Assembly (NCBI GenBank): GCA_004380135.1
Contig: QXCR01000065.1
Coordinates: 62,001-126,000 of the forward strand
Reading direction: 5' to 3'
Source: Stemphylium vesicarium
Taxonomy: Eukaryota > Ascomycota > Dothideomycetes > Pleosporales > Pleosporaceae
DNA length: 64,000 nt
In this document: positions 11,875-21,189 of the stretch, in pieces
Numbering within the stretch: the first letter of the stretch is position 1
How the letters are laid out: each line of letters starts with the position of its first letter
The notes under the pieces: generated by a model
Databases searched by the model: none
What the model saw: the letters and a program-made list of their open reading frames with translations, nothing else
What the model was told of the DNA's origin: nothing
Program-made: the position numbers and the translations under genes

Positions 11875-12542
11875 GAGGTGGAAGGAATTGGCCTACTCGA
11901 GAGGATTTGCATCGTATTATGAGGACATCATTCTCAGGCGAAGCGTGTACTCAAGAATTACTTGGGATAATCAACGAATCGACGGCAACAATTAGCAATT
12001 ATCCACATATTTTATTCCTATGAATGTATGCCAATAGGTGGTATACTTGAAACAGACGGTTTTAGTGAACAATATGTTGTCTGGTGTTCTGCGGTGTTGT
12101 TTTGTTGCCTGCGAGGGCACCGATAGCTTCCCTTGGCATGCTGCTTAAAGTGAAAGACCTATCACGTGCAATTGCCTGCTTCCCTCTCGTGCATTGGCCA
12201 ATCGCCCATTTACTCTCGAAGGCTTTCAATCATCCTAGCCAGTGCTATGATGGTATTCATTCCGCATTCACGGCCCTGCCACGCGTCATTCCTGCCCGTT
12301 TTGCCCACCCACACTGCAGTCTTGGCATTATCACACGCGCTCGGTCCCTTTTCCCCACACAAGCAAACGCCCGCCCCTATCAATAAATAGGCACCAAGCC
12401 CCTCACCTAATAAACTCTCCCCTCGCTCACCAACTCTTTACTCTCATTCAGATCTTCCCACTGTACCTTCAACCGCCGTCAAAGCGACTCAAGCTACAAT
12501 CTCGATCTCGACAACACTCGCTTTCAGCCACGAACGACAGCA
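11875..12542. other. Intergenic region with promoter of the wall-protein gene
   Basis: It holds the 3' flank of the PH-protein gene and then the upstream region of the GPI-protein gene. The last 180 bases are strongly CT-rich, a common feature of highly expressed fungal genes. No other gene is seen. Confidence 0.55.
12381..12390 (+). promoter_or_regulatory. Possible TATA-like element
   Basis: CAATAAATAG lies about 155 bases before the ATG at 12543 and is followed by a CT-rich leader, the usual order in strong fungal promoters. The match is short, so this is only a candidate. Confidence 0.35.
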
Positions 12543-13339
12543 ATGGTCATCTTCAAGTCCCTCGTCGCGGCTACCGCGCTCTTCAACGTCACTCTCTCGA
12601 GCACCGCTGTCTCTTCGGAGGTGTCCCCGTCCGTTGTTACGTCGATTGAGTTAGTTGCTTCAGTCATGTTCGTCTCGCCTTCGTCGGAGCAGTCGAGCAG
12701 CAAGTGCGCTACTACTACCGTCACCGAGGTTGGTCCTCTTACTACCATTACGGTCACTGAGTCCGCTCCCGTCTCCAGTGGCGTTGATTCATCGTCGGAG
12801 GTTATCGTCCCCACCTCTGCTCTTTCGTCTGTCTTCCCAGAACCGCTTCCTACCAACTGCACTTCGGTCGTAATCACAGCCTCTGATATGATCGTCACCT
12901 CTGTTCACTGTCCCGAGAAGTCGTCATCGGCTGGCTATTCAGCGCCTCTCTCTGATACTACCGTAAGTGGACTTCTAACTTCTCGACCCTTACCCTGCAA
13001 TCATTCTCAAGCTTGAGCAATCCGCTAACATCTTTCACACAGGCTACCGTCACTTCGACCAAGGAGAAGACTGGAACCATCACTCAGACCTCTGAGATGC
13101 CTTACCCCACGACTAGCGTCTATGGTACCGCCAACTCTAGTGGTATCGCGTCCACAACTACCTTGACTTTCCCCCACACCATTCCCAAGAACTCGACCAC
13201 CATGACCGCTACTGGAACAGGTGGCGCTAGCGCCAGCGCTTCATACTCGCCTCCTCTATTCACCGCCGCGGCAGATGCTACCAACGTGGGCGCTGCTGCT
13301 CTTGCTGGAGGTATCTTCATGGCACTCTTTGGATTCTAG
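12543..13339 (+). CDS. GPI-anchored Ser/Thr-rich cell-wall protein
   Basis: Exons 12543-12962 and 13043-13339 give 238 aa. Residues 1 to about 24 form a signal peptide (MVIFKSLVAATALFNV...). The body is rich in Ser, Thr and Val with repeated TVT/ITVTE-like segments, including TTTVTEVGPLTTITVTES, and is expected to be heavily O-mannosylated. The C-terminus ends in a small-residue stretch and then the hydrophobic tail AAALAGGIFMALFGF without a cytoplasmic basic tail, which is the pattern of a GPI-attachment signal. Three cysteines are visible in the body, around residues 57, 101 and 121. No catalytic domain is recognisable, so a structural or surface role is inferred. It lies alone between the PH protein and eIF2-alpha. 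Confidence 0.78.
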
Positions 13340-14015
13340 AAACGCTTGTGGCAGACTCGAGGCGCCTGTTGGGAGGATTCCGGGCTCAGTCAGAAATTGC
13401 CTAGATGGGTGTACAGTATTTCAGGCCACTTAGCCTCTCTTGGACTTGTTATCGAGGTCTTCGAATCTTCATAGTTCGATACATGTGACGAGCAGCTACG
13501 CGCAGCTCGGTAATGAAATCATGATGCCATGCTGTTGCTTGTTGACACGATGTGACTGTTTCCTCATCTTCCTCGACGTACCCACTACATTCTGTAACCA
13601 ATACTGAATGATATTGTCTCTTGTTTATTTGATCTTCGAAGGAACGGTTCATGACGACGCTGGGCAAGGGTCAAATGTCTTGAGGTTACGAAAAGATAGG
13701 ACGATGAATGGCGCTTTCCCAAAACAGGCATGGCGTGTTTTGCCCCACGGCGGCGGGCGATCTCACACAGTGGGCAAATCTTTGAGTCACTGCCAACTAA
13801 CAACGTCGGTACTTGCATTCGGTCTCGGCTCACCACACGACGCGATACCACCGAGTCAACCTCCCGAGATTATCACCACACCGGCGTCTTCCACGAGAGT
13901 CGAAAACTACGCACGCACAAGCGAGGAACAATACTAGAAGCGACCCCACATCGCAGGACAGTCGAACGACTTTACACAACACCACATAGGACAGGAGCAG
14001 GAGCATACATTCAAG
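13340..14015. other. Intergenic region upstream of eIF2-alpha
   Basis: It contains the 3' flank of the wall-protein gene and the leader of the eIF2-alpha gene. Small frames in both strands overlap one another and show no domain. No RNA gene is seen. Confidence 0.5.
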
Positions 14016-15104
14016 ATGTCTCTTACAAATTGTCGGTTTTACGAGGAGAAGTACCCGGAGGTGGAGAGCTTCGTCATGGTCAATGTCAAGCAGATTGCAG
14101 AGATGGGCGCATACGTGAAGCTGCTAGAATACGGTGGGTTTAGGGTATAACAGTGTTGTCGAGAAGACGGACTAATATGAGCAGATAACATTGATGGCAT
14201 GATCCTCCTCTCCGAACTTTCGCGAAGACGTATTCGATCCATCCAAAAGCTCATCCGAGTTGGTCGCAACGAAGTCGTTGTCGTGCTCCGTGTGGATAAG
14301 GACAAGGGTTACATCGATTTGTCGAAGCGCCGTGTGTCACCTGAGGATATCGTCAAGTGCGAGGAGAGGTACAACAAGTCGAAGATGGTACACAGTATTA
14401 TGCGCCATGTCGCCGAGAAGACGCAGACACCCATTGAGGAAATCTACCAGACTATCGGCTGGCCACTGAACAAGAAGTACGGACACTCGATCGATGCTTT
14501 CAAGCTCAGCATCACCAACCCGGAAGTGTGGAACGATGTCACTTTCCCCAACGACGTCGTCAAGGAGGAGTTGCAGAGCTACATTGGCAAGAGGCTTACA
14601 CCGCAGCCCACCAAGGTCCGGTCGGATATCGAGGGTATGTGGAAGAAGCCGATGAGGACTAGATATGTTTACTGATGTGCGCAGTCACCTGCTTCGGATA
14701 CGAGGGTATCGACGCCGTCAAGACAGCGCTGCGATGCGCCGAGGCAAAGAACACACCCGAGAACCAGGTCAAGGTCAAGCTTGTATCGCCACCTCTCTAC
14801 GGTATGTCATGCCAATGATGCAGGCGGAGAATCATCACTAACGTAGGCAGTCCTCACTTCGCAATGTATCGACAAGACGGCCGGTATCGCATGCCTCGAA
14901 CAAGCCATTGTCGATATCAGGGAGAACATCACCAAGGCGGGCGGCGACTGCCAGGTCAAGATGGCGCCCAGAGCTGTCACAGAGAACGACGATGCCGAGT
15001 TGGCTGCGCTCATGGAGAAGCGCGAGCGCGAGAACCAGCAGGTCAGCGGTGACGAGGACGACAGCACGAGCGACGAGGGCGAGGTTGCTGATGCCGCCGA
15101 ATAA
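14016..15104 (+). CDS. SUI2: Translation initiation factor eIF2 subunit alpha
   Basis: Exons 14016-14133, 14185-14634, 14685-14801 and 14851-15104 join to 312 aa, the expected size. The protein is the regulatory subunit of the eIF2 GTPase complex that brings initiator Met-tRNA to the 40S ribosome. Residues about 15-90 form the S1/OB fold (VMVNVKQIAEMGAYVKLLEY). The regulatory serine is Ser52 counting Met (Ser51 by convention) in ILLSELSRRRIRS, the target of Gcn2-type kinases. The helical domain and the alpha/beta C-terminal domain follow, ending in an acidic tail (GDEDDSTSDEGEVADAAE). The last intron uses the second of two nearby AGs (GTAGGCAG), because only that acceptor keeps VLTSQCIDK. Confidence 0.96.
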
Positions 15105-15707
15105 GCGAATGGAAGATGATTTTGTACGAGCAACGATGATCACGATGGGGCAAGGGTCAAAAAGTGACATCCGGCGTTGAGGCGTCGACGACACGACGTG
15201 GATTTAGCATATGCAAGGCAATCCGACATGTATGTATAGCATGCGTCCTGGTCGGCACCCGTTCCAGCTTGAGAAGCGGGATGTAAGAAAAAGACCGGTT
15301 TCAGTAGCAAATCAAGAATGAAGACGAAGCGTACTTGGCGTGGTGTTGAGTCGTGTTGATTCGCGAAAAGCAGTGGAGCTTGGGCCGTTTGTGGGCGGCG
15401 GTACTGGCGCGGGAGATGGGCGCAATGACGCTGCACCATGTGGGTTCTCGAGCGTTGTCAATCCAGCTTTGATGCACTTGCAGCCAACACTAGTCGGCGC
15501 AACCCTGTCTTAAGCAAGCATTCTTGTTATCTGCTCCGCTGCTTCGTTGTCGCCCTGTTACCGCCTATTCTTTTCCTCCTCGAGCAATTGAGCAGGCGTG
15601 CGGAGCTTGCTTCTCTACCCCGGAAGCTCGACAAGAGCATCTATCTGCAAGCCTGAATCAGACGTGCAGAGCTTCACAGACGCAATCCACAGAACTATAC
15701 CGCAACC
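15105..15707. other. Intergenic region between eIF2-alpha and the TRP channel
   Basis: A 600-base tandem gap between two plus-strand genes. It holds the 3' flank of eIF2-alpha and the leader of the channel gene; nothing else is recognisable. Confidence 0.5.
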
Positions 15708-17806
15708 ATGGTCAGGTGGGGCGAGCTATTCAGCTCCGACGGTCAGAATGGAAGACACAGGGTGCAGGACGAGATGAGCGCGCGTAAGAGAGCTCCAGCT
15801 TCGTATTGCGACGCTCGCGACAGCGTACTGACATGTGCCAGTCCTGCCAACCTCGCGCCGCGAACATTACACGCCGCCGCCGCCCATCGATCCCAAAGAT
15901 GTCACCATTGTAGCCCTGCGGTTAAAGCACCAGATCGAGCAAGTCATACCCTGCGAATTGGAGCTGGACCAGGTCACGCGAGCACACAGCCATATCATCA
16001 CCGACGCCGTGCTGGAGACTGCGAAGAAGGCAGGCGCCCCCGAGCACAATGCCTGCGTCGTCTTCTGCTTGCTCCAGGTAAAGAAGTGGTTCACCAAACA
16101 AGCCACCGCTGAGCTATGGGACGCCGACCTACACCAAGTCCGCGCTGCCGCGGCGGAGATCATGGCCAAGCGCCTGATTGAGGCCGAGGAGGATACCGCA
16201 TACCTCTTCGAAGAGGTTCTGCTCAAGCGCTATTCGACCCTCGTTGACGGCGAGCCTTCTGTCCCTGCGAACGCAGTCGAGAAGGCCGTTGATTTGCACG
16301 CCGTGACCGTCATTGGCTCGTCAGGCTACCAAAAGTGCATCAACTACCTGTGGCGCGGGTGGGTAGTCCAGGACGACGAGGACCCTAGCAGATTCGTCAC
16401 CTATGAGAACAAGACCAACACCAGCTACTGGTCTCATCTAGACCCCGACCGCATGCGCGTTCCCAAGTACCAGAACTGGGTGCAGATTGCCATGACGCTC
16501 GTCTTCCTGGGTCTCTACACTGGCGCCGTCAACACAATCAATCCCTCTGGTGATTTGGATGTTGTTGAGGGTCTTCTGTATATCTTCACCCTCGGCTTCA
16601 TTTGCGACGAGGCGAACAAGTTCTGGAAGGTTGGCCGGTACTACATATCCTTCTGGAACATGTTCAACAGTACCCTGTACGCGCTGCTCACCGTTTCCTT
16701 TGTCCTCCGCATGGTAGCTTTCGGCCATCCTAGGAGTACCGACGAGGATACAAGACGCGAGTACCTCAACAAGATGAGCTACGACTTTTTGGCCTTTACG
16801 GCGCCCATGTTCTGGATGCGTCTGCTGCTCTACCTCGACACTTTCCGATTCTTCGGCGCCATGCTGGTTGTGCTCAAGGTCATGATGCGCGAGTCGCTCA
16901 TCTTTTTCGCACTCTTGTTCATCGTCATTATAGGATTTTTCCAGGCTTTCATCGGTCTAGACATGGCCGACGACCAGCTGGTAGACGACACCGTCTTCGT
17001 CATGCAGGCCATGTTGAACGCTGTTATGCAGTCGCCTGAGTTCGAGGGCTTTGACAACTTCTCGGTATATCCCACACTATTCCAACCCTCCACATAGAGC
17101 TAACTTGCATCAGCCGCCCTTTGGTATCATCCTCTACTACATCTTTACCTTTGTGGTAATGGTCATTCTCCTCAACGTGCTCATCGCGCTCTACAACTCG
17201 GCCTACGAGGACATCACCTCCAACGCCATCGACGAATACATGGCCCTCTTCTCGCAGAAGACGATGCAATTCGTGCGCGCGCCCGACGAAAACGTCTTCA
17301 TCGCCCCCTTCAACCTGATCGAGATGTTCTGCCTCATCCTGCCCTTTGAATGGTGGATGGACGAGAAGCGCTACGACCACCTCAACGACATGGTCATGGC
17401 CGTCATCTACTCGCCCCTCCTCATCGTCACCGCCCTCCTTGAGCAACAAGAAGCCTGGGTTGTCAAAGAGAACAGGCGCCGCGGCGAAGACGACGAAGAC
17501 ACCGTCATGGAGTGGGAACAGGTTCTCTCCCTCTGCGACTTTGAAGCCGACGGCTGGGACAAGAAGGTCCAGGCTTCCCGCCCCAACGTCGAGTTCGATA
17601 CTGCCGTCCTCGAGGTCCGCGAGCTGAGGAAGGAGGTCGCTGAGCTCAAGGATATGATGAAGATGCTCGTCGAAGGCGGTGGCGCTGGTAACGGCGCCAA
17701 GTGGGGTGGCGACACGCTCGGTGAGAGCGGTCTGGCAAAGCTGGACGCAAGTAAATTGGGCATGCAGGCTGGCGAGAGCTCCGAGAATGGCGGAAGGGAC
17801 GAGTAA
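15708..17806 (+). CDS. YVC1: Yvc1-type vacuolar TRP cation channel
   Basis: Exons 15708-15783, 15842-17064 and 17114-17806 give 663 aa, close to yeast Yvc1 (675). The family releases Ca2+ from the vacuole after osmotic or mechanical stimulus. The soluble N-terminal region runs to about residue 235. Hydrophobic segments lie near 240-258, 268-288, 298-322, 340-370 (with a charged S4-S5-like turn) and 376-398. A pore-region segment (VFVMQAMLNAVMQSPEFEGF) and the last helix IILYYIFTFVVMVILLNVLIAL (about 438-460) follow. The intron at 17065-17113 falls between pore and last helix. The cytosolic tail contains acidic segments (GEDDEDTVMEWEQ) and a short coiled coil (VRELRKEVAELKDMMKML). The start is set by the first exon, which splices in frame to LPTSRREHYTPPPP. 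Confidence 0.92.
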
Positions 17807-18413
17807 GTGGTGTTTTGTCTTTTTTTTTCTCCTACGCCCAGCAAAATCTTTGTTGTCCTCTTATCCTATTGTTGTCGTTTTTTGTGGGCCATGTTTTGTT
17901 GACTTTTTCTCTTCTTTGTTTTAGGCGCTATAGGAGTGAGTTTGGAGAGAGTAATGCTAGTGATTGGCATTCGGATTGATTGAGAGGCGCCTCATCGTCG
18001 TTCAACTTTTTCGTTGCGAAGTTGGCGGGCTTCTCTCTCCGCTTGTCTTTCCTCGTTTCCTCTCTACCTCCTCACATCGTTCTGCCTTCGACGCGAGGGG
18101 TAATGGTGGGGTGAATGAGGTATATATACATTGGGGAAATACATGCTGTTTATACTGCATTCTGGTTGCGTGGACGAAGCATGATATGACATGATATGAT
18201 TGTGGCACACTCTTTGTGTTTTTCTGTTTGGATTAGAAGGGGAAGAGCAAGGAGTTGTCGGCGTTGAAATGGGTAGATTGTGTACATTCATTTTGTATTT
18301 CTTGGGGGGCATTGATCAAGCGAAATCATGATGTTAGCTACAAGCAATCAGCATCATCTCATCACCATCCACTGGTATCGTATCGTCTCGAACCTCCTCT
18401 ACTCAATCTCCGT
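17807..18413. other. Convergent 3' flanks
   Basis: The gap separates the ends of the plus-strand channel gene and the minus-strand RG-rich gene. It contains T-rich tracts after 17815 and a two-copy 10-mer repeat at 18181-18200, consistent with 3' untranslated and termination sequence. No gene is seen. Confidence 0.5.
18181..18200. repeat. Two-copy 10-base tandem repeat
   Basis: ATGATATGAC is followed by ATGATATGAT, a short imperfect duplication in the convergent 3' flank. No function is indicated. Confidence 0.6.
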
Positions 18414-18977
18414 TCAGAGAATAGGTCCATCCCAGAACATGCTCTTGTTCATCTCCTCCGCCATACCCTTGGCCAGCGGCAGCGCATCATAGTCCGGCTT
18501 CCTACCCGCACACAGCGCATCCTCATGCTGTCCCTGTTCCCCACCTGCCCTTCCTCTTCTGCCCCCGCCACGACCTCCCCTATCTCCGAATCCACCGCCA
18601 CCGCCGCCCCTACCCATTCCACCTCCGCCGTGGCCCATACCACCAAACCCCAGCGGCTCCCCCCTCGCAGCCCGATTCTCACGATGCAGCAGCCCACCAT
18701 GCATATCGCCCTTGAGCTCCTCGCGGCCATCGCCCTCGTCCGTGGTAAACTGGAACGTGTTCCACGCGTGCACCTGGCTTTCGAGACCTCGTGGTACCCG
18801 GCCGGCGCGCGCGACTACGGGTTGAGTGCCGAGCAGCGAGTAGTCGCGATCCGTGATGCCGGCGGTGTCTTGGTCGAAGCGCTCGCGGCCGAGGTCGAAG
18901 AGCTCGACGGAGTGGTCGTAGCATGTGTTTGGGGTTGTGGTGTTGGCTGTGCCGTTGGTTGAGTTGGGGTCAGACAT
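18414..18977 (-). CDS. Uncharacterised Gly/Arg-rich protein
   Basis: A single exon of 187 aa from the ATG at 18977; the frame stays open upstream to 19169, but MSDPNSTNGT at 18977 looks like the natural start. The N-terminal 90 residues are well-ordered in style (CYDHSVELFDLGRERF, ITDRDYSLLGTQPVV). A low-complexity tract of about 35 residues at 118-152 alternates Gly, Arg and Met (GFGDRGGRGGGRRG), like an RGG box. A compact C-terminal block follows (DYDALPLAKGMAEEMNKSMFW). I do not recognise the family. RG-rich tracts often bind RNA, which is only a hint here. Codon choice is GC-biased at third positions, supporting a real gene. Confidence 0.6.
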   Translation of the reverse strand: MSDPNSTNGTANTTTPNTCYDHSVELFDLGRERFDQDTAGITDRDYSLLGTQPVVARAGRVPRGLESQVHAWNTFQFTTDEGDGREELKGDMHGGLLHRENRAARGEPLGFGGMGHGGGGMGRGGGGGGFGDRGGRGGGRRGRAGGEQGQHEDALCAGRKPDYDALPLAKGMAEEMNKSMFWDGPIL

Positions 18978-19323
18978 TTTGATTGAGACTGTGGGGTGAA
19001 GGTTGTGAGATGGCGGTGGTGTAGTGTGTTGGGTGGAAGACGGCGAACGAGGGGCCTTTTGTGGTATGCGAGGGTTTATTGAGCTATCGAGTGGAGACTC
19101 AGTGTGAAGGCGACGGCTGCGAGGTGAAAGCGTTTTGGTGGTTAGGTCGTTCGTGGCTTCCGCCTTCACCGCGTGGCCTTGTCGTCTACATGAGCAAACA
19201 GCGAGTAGTTAGTAGAACAGAAAACCGGGCACGGCAGCTAATTTATTTCAGACAGATAGTTGAGAAAGATGTACACTAGAGATCAGACATCAGTAACACT
19301 CAGCACAATCTCACACAGGTAAC
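18978..19323. other. Intergenic region
   Basis: A short gap between two minus-strand genes. It contains the leader of the RG-rich gene, with an open but probably untranslated frame up to 19169, and the 3' flank of the next gene. Confidence 0.45.
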
Positions 19324-20565
19324 TCACATGCAATCTGCCTCAGCACCCTCCTCCCTCCCGCCTTTCTCCACATCCTCGTCCCCCGCCCTCTTTTGTTCCC
19401 AATTCAGCGCTTCCCTCCACTGATCCGCTTTCCGCTGCTGCTCCCTCATATTCAGCACGACCAAAGATTCCAACCTCACATACCTCTCATGACCCGCCCA
19501 CTCACCCTCACTCACCCTCCGAGCAGTTGCCACACTCCTCCCAGCCGGATAAGCATTGAACCCGCCACCACCCTCCACCCAAACCTGCAACAGCCCCGAG
19601 CAAAAGATCTCCGCCAGTGCAGCCTGACTAGGTCTGAAAATGAGGTATATGATGAACGCATGCATGGAAAAGTGTTGCTCGAATATGGCGGTGCGGTGGA
19701 GATAAGTGCATATGTCTTCAACGAGGTTCATGACGTAATTTGAGGACTGGCGAGCGCGGTGTTGCGCAAGGCGGATATGTGAGGCTTTTGAGTATCCGCA
19801 CTCGGCGGGTGGGTAGGAGAAGGGTGTGTCGCGGAGTTGTGCTGGTGTTTCGAGCCAGCGGGCTTGTGCGCCGGCGCAGAAGCGTTGCAGTGTTTCTACG
19901 CGCTTGGATGAGCGGTCAGAGGTATGGAGGTACTTACGATGGCCCCGGTTGGATGCTCGTTTTGTTACTGGGGGAGATGTGATGTTGTCTATTTGCCAGG
20001 AGTGCTCTGAGGATTCGTTTTGGATTAGGTAGTCGCGCACCATGTCGCGGATGATGAGGTATTGGTTTGGGGTAGGTGGTACGCCGTGCCTGTCGGTGAG
20101 GAAATGCGCGTATATGGAGGGTTGGTGATGTCCTCGTTCAAAGATTGTCTTGTAGGTATCTTGCAGATCAGGCTCCTGCAGTATGCGAGCGACTAGATTC
20201 CCACCGACGGCTGCAGTGAGGATGGGAGATGCTGAAGCGAGTATCAGAGCGCATTCTCGCATATTTTCGACCATGTCCGCGGCTTTGATCACTGTACTGT
20301 GTTGGTATTTGGGAAGTTCTTCCTCTAGTACTTCGGTTATAAGAGGTTGGTAGTGCTGATGATGAAGAAGCTGCGCCCATCTTCGCCGCCGGTCGTTGAG
20401 AGATTCATGTGCAGACGCAGTTCCTTCGGAAACTGAAGAGATGTGTGACCAGGTATAAGCGTTCGCCCTTGTGTTTACCATAGATATTTGGGGAGGATCC
20501 AGGTGTTTAGTAATAGGGTATGTGCGAAAAGGCGAACGAAAGATGGGTATGCGATACTTAAGCAT
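19324..20565 (-). CDS. Uncharacterised protein, 413 aa
   Basis: A single uninterrupted frame. The annotated start is the ATG at 20565; a second in-frame ATG at 20481 (MVNTRANAYTW, residue 29) is an equally good start, and the first 28 residues are basic. Middle segments look structured (ILASASPILTAAVGGNLVARIL; SNYVMNLVEDICTYLHR; FSMHAFIIYLIFRPSQAALAEIFCSGLLQVW), with predicted helices and a moderately hydrophobic region near 300-335. The C-terminus is charged and repetitive in Glu/Lys/Gly. I do not recognise a domain, and there is no signal peptide. It probably belongs to a fungus-restricted family. Confidence 0.6.
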   Translation of the reverse strand: MLKYRIPIFRSPFRTYPITKHLDPPQISMVNTRANAYTWSHISSVSEGTASAHESLNDRRRRWAQLLHHQHYQPLITEVLEEELPKYQHSTVIKAADMVENMRECALILASASPILTAAVGGNLVARILQEPDLQDTYKTIFERGHHQPSIYAHFLTDRHGVPPTPNQYLIIRDMVRDYLIQNESSEHSWQIDNITSPPVTKRASNRGHRKYLHTSDRSSKRVETLQRFCAGAQARWLETPAQLRDTPFSYPPAECGYSKASHIRLAQHRARQSSNYVMNLVEDICTYLHRTAIFEQHFSMHAFIIYLIFRPSQAALAEIFCSGLLQVWVEGGGGFNAYPAGRSVATARRVSEGEWAGHERYVRLESLVVLNMREQQRKADQWREALNWEQKRAGDEDVEKGGREEGAEADCM

Positions 20566-21189
20566 GTACTAGGGAGAAAAGGTGTGAACGGATACAATCT
20601 TCGGACATGCGGTCGTCAGAGTTTCATGGCCAGCAAGCTTCATAGGCATTCATTGAAAGCGCCATGTCATCGATTGTGCTCTCCAGGATCATCTTGAAGG
20701 CAGGCGCGTACACGACTGTAATCAGTGTGATGGCAAGTGGGGAGTCGATTCCATGTAGACTCTGACTAGATTCAGTGAAGATGCATGCGTTGGCAGTAAC
20801 TTTGTATCAATGCGCCTATGCCCTGTGGTTAGTACGGGAAGGAACATCCGTTGGTGGAAGCCACATCTCTGTACAAACTTAGTTGTGCGAGGTCCTGTCA
20901 CATGACAAGTTCAGACTTTAATCTCAAATATGCTAGCCAGTGACATGAAAAGAAAAGACAGGAATGATTAACTCACACGTACCATGACACGTATACGCCC
21001 TTTCAATACCGCGACAGAAGAGGAATGAAGATATATGGATAAACGCCAAATTATGCTATTCTGCGCCGGAGAAGAGAACACAAGCAATACAGCCCCAACT
21101 GGAATCATACAACCATCTCTCCTTGTTGCTACCGTCCCCTGTCACCCCAGTCTACCCTTGACCTTCCAATCACCGAACTTTTTGTTTGC
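20566..21189. other. Intergenic region
   Basis: The gap holds the upstream region of the 413-aa gene and the 3' flank of eIF5B. It is somewhat AT-richer than the genes on either side. No frame, repeat or RNA gene stands out. Confidence 0.45.

Noticed and set aside
18255..18962. A plus-strand frame of 235 codons opposite the RG-rich gene
   Set aside because: The minus-strand reading has a natural ATG and protein-like composition at both ends, while the plus-strand reading is dominated by Pro/Thr/Ser from the Gly/Arg repeat read backwards.
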